Assembly: GCA_965223695.1 (NCBI GenBank)
Contig: CBDCXJ010000044.1
Location: 105,936-169,935, forward strand
Direction of reading: 5' to 3'
Origin: JAUVPB01 sp965223695
GTDB taxonomy: Bacteria > Actinomycetota > Thermoleophilia > Gaiellales > Gaiellaceae
Length of the DNA stretch: 64,000 nt
Position 1 is the stretch's first letter. The number at the start of each line of letters is the position of its first letter. Under the pieces are notes generated by a model. The model saw only the letters and a list, made by a program, of their open reading frames with translations, had not been told where the DNA came from and searched no databases. The translations under genes and the position numbers were made by a program. This document shows, piece after piece, positions 60,996-64,000 of the stretch.

Positions 60996-61737
60996 CCCCG
61001 CGGTCGAAGAGATCGGCGCCCTCGCCGCGTTCGCGGCCGAGGTGGCCGGTTGCACACGCTGCGCCCTCGCGGAGGGGCGCACACAGGTGGTCTTCGGAGT
61101 CGGTGACCCCGACGCCGACCTGATGTTCGTCGGCGAGGCGCCCGGCTTTCACGAGGACAAGCAGGGCTACCCGTTCGTGGGCCAGGCGGGCACGCTGCTC
61201 GACAAGCTGCTCGGCGGCATCGGGCTCACCCGCGACGACGTCTACATCGCGAATGTGCTCAAGTGTCGACCTCCCGGCAACCGCGATCCCCAGCCTGCCG
61301 AGATCGAGGCGTGTGAGGAACACCTGTTCAAGCAGGTCGCCCTGATCGAGCCGAAGCTGATCGCGACGCTCGGCAACTTCGCCACGAAACTGCTCTCGGG
61401 CCGCCCCGACGGGATCACGCGCGTCCACGGCACTCCGCGCGAGGCCAGTCTCGGCGGACGGACAGTCACCCTGTACCCCGTTTTTCATCCCGCGGCTGCG
61501 CTGTACACGCCGAAGATGCTCGAGACGCTCGAGGCCGACTTCGCTCGGATTCCCGAGCTGCTCGGTAGGCCGGAGCCGGCGAGCCTAGGGCCGGAGCCGG
61601 CGCGTGTTGGGCCGGCGACCGAGACTCCGCTCGAGGTCTCCAGCGGCTTCGGCGCCGTTCCTGCCGGAGTTGGTGCGATCGCGGTGGCCGAGCCCGAGCC
61701 CGCGCAGCCAGACGACGAGCAGCTCGACCTCTTCTAG
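60982..61737 (+). CDS. Type 4 uracil-DNA glycosylase (4Fe-4S)
   Basis: A 251-residue glycosylase removing uracil from DNA. The iron-sulfur cysteines are in GCTRCAL and in VLKCRPPGNRDPQ with C-x in EACEEH; the catalytic motif is GEAPGFHEDKQGYPFVGQAG, and the second motif is VFHPAAALY, matching the family 4 pattern. A C-terminal extension of about 55 residues is Pro/Glu-rich and ends in DDEQLDLF. That ending resembles a sliding-clamp-binding peptide (QL-x-LF). GTG 60982 has GGAGG close upstream; GTG 60958 is an alternative. Confidence 0.9.
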   Translation: MAAANPAVEEIGALAAFAAEVAGCTRCALAEGRTQVVFGVGDPDADLMFVGEAPGFHEDKQGYPFVGQAGTLLDKLLGGIGLTRDDVYIANVLKCRPPGNRDPQPAEIEACEEHLFKQVALIEPKLIATLGNFATKLLSGRPDGITRVHGTPREASLGGRTVTLYPVFHPAAALYTPKMLETLEADFARIPELLGRPEPASLGPEPARVGPATETPLEVSSGFGAVPAGVGAIAVAEPEPAQPDDEQLDLF

Positions 61738-61753
61738 TCCGTCGGACCTTCTC

Positions 61754-61759
61754 TACGCT
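61754..61759 (+). promoter_or_regulatory. -10 hexamer TACGCT of tsaE
   Basis: TACGCT ends 7 nt before the GTG at 61767. Confidence 0.4.
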
Positions 61760-61766
61760 TGAGAGC

Positions 61767-62258
61767 GTGCCCACGCTCACAACCTCGTGTCCGACCGAGA
61801 CGGAGCGAATCGGTGCCGCACTCGCGTCGTCGCTCGAGGTCGGAGACGTTCTCGGCGTCCGCGGCGAGCTTGGCGCGGGCAAGACAACGCTGATCCGCGG
61901 GGCATGCCGCGCCCGCAGGGTGCAGGGGCGCGTGACCAGCCCCACCTTCACCGTCGGGCACCGCTACGCAGGGGATCCCGACGTCGCTCACCTCGACCTC
62001 TACCGGTTCGAGTCGATGTCCTCCGCCGAGTGGGCCGACATCGAGCCGCTTCTCGAGGGCTCGATCGCCTTCGTGGAATGGCCCGACGTGGCTGAAGGCT
62101 TCCTGCCTGAGCCGCGGGCGAGCGTCACGCTCCATCACATCGACCAGACACGCCGCGAGATCGAGCTCGTCACCGCCGACGCCACGCTGGTCGACCTCTT
62201 CGAGTCGGCCGCCCCAACGAGCACACCGCGCGGCAAAGAGGACGCGGTGTCCGGGTAG
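61767..62258 (+). CDS. tsaE: tRNA threonylcarbamoyladenosine synthesis ATPase TsaE
   Basis: A 163-residue P-loop ATPase that supports TsaB-TsaD in making t6A37 of ANN-decoding tRNAs. Walker A is VRGELGAGKTTLIRG, the switch region is VTSPTFTV, then HLDLYRF and FVEWPDVAEGFLP, all typical. The C-terminal 20 residues are not conserved. GTG 61767 follows TACGCT by 7 nt. It is followed directly by tsaB, rimI and tsaD. Confidence 0.93.
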   Translation: MPTLTTSCPTETERIGAALASSLEVGDVLGVRGELGAGKTTLIRGACRARRVQGRVTSPTFTVGHRYAGDPDVAHLDLYRFESMSSAEWADIEPLLEGSIAFVEWPDVAEGFLPEPRASVTLHHIDQTRREIELVTADATLVDLFESAAPTSTPRGKEDAVSG

Positions 62259-62897
62259 ATGCGACCAAACGGCCCGATCCTTGCTCTCGACACGGCGACC
62301 GACACGGCGCATCTCGGCGTCGTCGATCGTGACGGCTACGAGCTTCTCGGCGCGCTGGAGGCGCCACCGGTCGCGCTCCTTGCCTGCGCAGACGAGCTCC
62401 TTGCGGCCACCGGCTTGACGCCGGTCGACCTCTCGGGCATCGTCGTGGGAGTGGGGCCCGGCCGCTACACCAGCCTCCGCATCGGGCTTGCGAGCGCTGC
62501 CGGGATGGCGGCCGCCCTCGAGATCCCGATTGCCGGAGTCTCGACGCTCGAGGCGCTTGCGGCCCGCGCGCCCGGCGCCGTGGCGATGATCGACGCGCGC
62601 CGGCGCGAGGTCTTCGCCCTCGAACCGGCCCGGCCTGACGCGGAGCCGATCTGCGCCGCACCGGGCGAGGTGGCCGTCGAGGGGAAGGCCTGTGTGGGCG
62701 ATGGTGCCATCGCCTATCGCGAGGAGCTCGAAGCCCGTGGCGCCCGCGTCCCGCCCGACGACGACCCGAGACACTGCCCTTCGACGCCGGCGCTCGTCGA
62801 GCTGGCAACGTTTTCCGACACCGCGGCCGCGCCGCAGCCCATGTACCTGCGCTCGCCAGACGCCGAGCGGACACGCAAGGAGTTTCCGCGCGCATGA
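62259..62897 (+). CDS. tsaB: tRNA threonylcarbamoyladenosine synthesis protein TsaB
   Basis: A 212-residue ASKHA-fold protein, partner and scaffold of TsaD. N-terminal ILALDTATDTAHLGVV and the conserved VVGVGPGRYTSLRIGLASAAGMA mark TsaB. It lacks the HxxxH metal site of TsaD, as expected. ATG 62259 directly follows the tsaE stop. Its C-terminus (QPMYLRSPDAERTRKEFPRA) overlaps rimI by four bases. Confidence 0.93.
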   Translation: MRPNGPILALDTATDTAHLGVVDRDGYELLGALEAPPVALLACADELLAATGLTPVDLSGIVVGVGPGRYTSLRIGLASAAGMAAALEIPIAGVSTLEALAARAPGAVAMIDARRREVFALEPARPDAEPICAAPGEVAVEGKACVGDGAIAYREELEARGARVPPDDDPRHCPSTPALVELATFSDTAAAPQPMYLRSPDAERTRKEFPRA

Positions 62898-63382
62898 TCG
62901 AGGCAACACGCGTCTACGTGTCCCAGCTCTCGGCCGACGACCTCGATTCGATCGAGCGAATCGAGCGAAGGAGCTACCCAACGCCATGGTCGCGCAAGAT
63001 GTTCGAAGGCGAGCTGCGCAAGAGCACCTCGATCTGCGTCGGTGCCTTCGAGCGCACACCGCCGTCGGACCTGCTCGGCTACCTCGTCGTGTCGCGTTAC
63101 GTCGACGCCTGGCACATCATGAACGTGGCGGTCGAACCCAACCACCGGCGCCGAGGTATCGCCCGCTGCCTGCTCAACGAGCTGTTCGGACGAACGGCCG
63201 AGGTCGCCCTGCGCGGCTACACGCTCGAGGTGAGGGTCTCGAACGCGGACGCGATTCGCCTCTACGAGGAGCTCGGCTTCGTCACGCGCGGCCGTCGCCG
63301 CGGCTACTACACGGACAACCGCGAGGATGCGCTCGTGATGTGGCGCGACGCTCCGGCCGGCATCGATCTGACCGAGAGCTAG
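62894..63382 (+). CDS. rimI: Ribosomal-protein-alanine N-acetyltransferase RimI-like
   Basis: A 162-residue GNAT acetyltransferase. Motif D/A: IMNVAVEPNHRRRGIARCLL (acetyl-CoA-binding RRRGIA); then YTLEVRVSNADAIRLYEELGFVTRGRRRGYY, which closely matches RimI. RimI acetylates the N-terminus of ribosomal S18 and, in actinobacteria, other proteins. It is placed between tsaB and tsaD, the standard order. ATG 62894 overlaps the tsaB stop. Confidence 0.9.
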   Translation: MIEATRVYVSQLSADDLDSIERIERRSYPTPWSRKMFEGELRKSTSICVGAFERTPPSDLLGYLVVSRYVDAWHIMNVAVEPNHRRRGIARCLLNELFGRTAEVALRGYTLEVRVSNADAIRLYEELGFVTRGRRRGYYTDNREDALVMWRDAPAGIDLTES

Positions 63383-63406
63383 AGGTCGACTCCAGCCAGA
63401 TGCCCC

Positions 63407-64000
63407 ATGTCTGAGCTCATCCTCGGGCTCGAGACCTCCTGCGACGAGACCGCGGCGGCGGTGATCACCACCGACGGCGAGATCCTCTCGAACGTCATCT
63501 CCTCGCAGGCCGAGCTTCACGCCCGCTACGGGGGGGTCGTGCCCGAGGTCGCCTCCCGGCGCCACCTCGAGCTCGTCGAGCCCGTCGTGGGCGAGGCGCT
63601 GTCGAGAGCCGACACCGAGCTCGCGCAGATCGGGTCCGTGGCCGTAACGCAGGGACCCGGACTGATCGGTGCCCTCCTCGTCGGTCTCTCGTACGCGAAG
63701 GGCCTCTGCTGGGCGGGCGACGCGCGACTGATTCCCGTCGATCACCTCCAGGGTCACATCGCCTCGCTCTTCCTTCGCCCGGAGACGCTCGAGCCACCGT
63801 TTCTGTGCCTGCTCGCCAGCGGAGGGCACACGCTGCTCGGGCAGGTCCCAGGCCACGCAAGCTTCGACGTAATTGGAGAGACCCTCGACGACGCCGCAGG
63901 GGAAGCGTTCGACAAGGGAGCCCGGCTGCTCGGCCTGGGCTACCCGGGCGGCCCGGCCCTCGATCGGCTGGCCCAGGACGGCGACAGCACGGCCTACGCG
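63407..64000 (+). CDS. tsaD: tRNA N6-threonylcarbamoyltransferase TsaD, 3' truncated by the window
   Basis: The first 198 codons are inside the window with no stop. ILGLETSCDETAAAV at the N-terminus, YGGVVPEVASRRHLELV, VTQGPGLIGALLVGLSYAKGL and the metal site DHLQGHIASLFL (H-x-x-x-H) identify TsaD, which transfers the threonylcarbamoyl group to A37. LLASGGHTLL and GETLDDAAGEAFDKGARLLGLGYPGGP continue the family pattern. ATG 63407 lies 24 bases after rimI. It completes tsaE-tsaB-rimI-tsaD. Confidence 0.95.
   Translation, partial: MSELILGLETSCDETAAAVITTDGEILSNVISSQAELHARYGGVVPEVASRRHLELVEPVVGEALSRADTELAQIGSVAVTQGPGLIGALLVGLSYAKGLCWAGDARLIPVDHLQGHIASLFLRPETLEPPFLCLLASGGHTLLGQVPGHASFDVIGETLDDAAGEAFDKGARLLGLGYPGGPALDRLAQDGDSTAYA

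Overview
The window is a 64 kb piece of a GC-rich, densely coded bacterial chromosome. Gene order and signals point to an actinobacterium: a pyrR-pyrB-pyrC-pyrK-pyrD run followed by an mIHF-type protein, gmk, rpoZ and coaBC; an initiator tRNA with a 1:72 C-U mismatch and no encoded CCA; and an actinobacterial-type SOS box (CGAAC-N4-GTTCG) at uvrA. Many genes that head a transcription unit have a TANNNT -10 hexamer only 5-11 nt before an ATG or GTG and no Shine-Dalgarno, which suggests widespread leaderless transcription. The mix of genes suggests a deep-branching soil or aquatic lineage such as Thermoleophilia; that placement is inference, since no rRNA is present. No mobile element, rRNA, CRISPR array or phage region was seen, and no gene-free stretch exceeds 300 bp.

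Layout. 1-4147: a four-gene overlapping operon of an enolase-superfamily epimerase, a DUF1611 protein and two M29 aminopeptidases, probably for D-amino-acid or peptide turnover. 4171-5163: RNase Z. 5370-14157: an exopolysaccharide cluster (sugar epimerase, Wzz-like chain-length protein, glycosyltransferases, O-antigen-ligase-like protein, polysaccharide deacetylase, priming sugar transferase, and an odd GNAT/GGDEF chimera). 14308-18936: the pyrimidine operon, led by a convincing PyrR RNA-binding loop over the pyrR ribosome binding site. 18984-21413: mihF-gmk-rpoZ-coaBC. 21410-26549: MoxR ATPase, DUF58, transglutaminase-like membrane protein and TPR protein. 26601-30753: an Lnt-like protein without its catalytic Cys, divergent from a PQQ-type sugar dehydrogenase, an enolase-like protein and a DUF309 protein. 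31137-31210: initiator tRNA. 31325-37071: oxidoreductases (SDR, DszC/SfnB-like flavoprotein, aldo/keto reductase, orphan molybdenum hydroxylase large subunit).

37071-46304: housekeeping and repair genes (polA, rpsA, coaE, a lytic transglycosylase, a TAT-exported DMFase-like protein, uvrB). 46423-51578: a membrane GGDEF-EAL protein, a CapA-like protein, a metallophosphoesterase and a small membrane protein. 51622-53335: a CocE-type hydrolase gene broken by a nonsense codon and a frameshift. 53403-58156: a NagA-like amidohydrolase, then uvrA and a Yip1-like protein, with an SOS box and a second palindrome in the divergent region. 58231-60644: an isochorismatase-like hydrolase and panB-panC. 60774-64000: FmdB-like zinc ribbon, type 4 uracil-DNA glycosylase, and tsaE-tsaB-rimI-tsaD for tRNA t6A synthesis, the last cut by the window end.

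The strongest regulatory observation is the PyrR binding loop; the most interesting gene-level oddities are the epimerase/DUF1611/M29 operon, the GNAT-GGDEF chimera, the Cys-less Lnt, the apparent CTG start of gmk, and the decayed CocE hydrolase.
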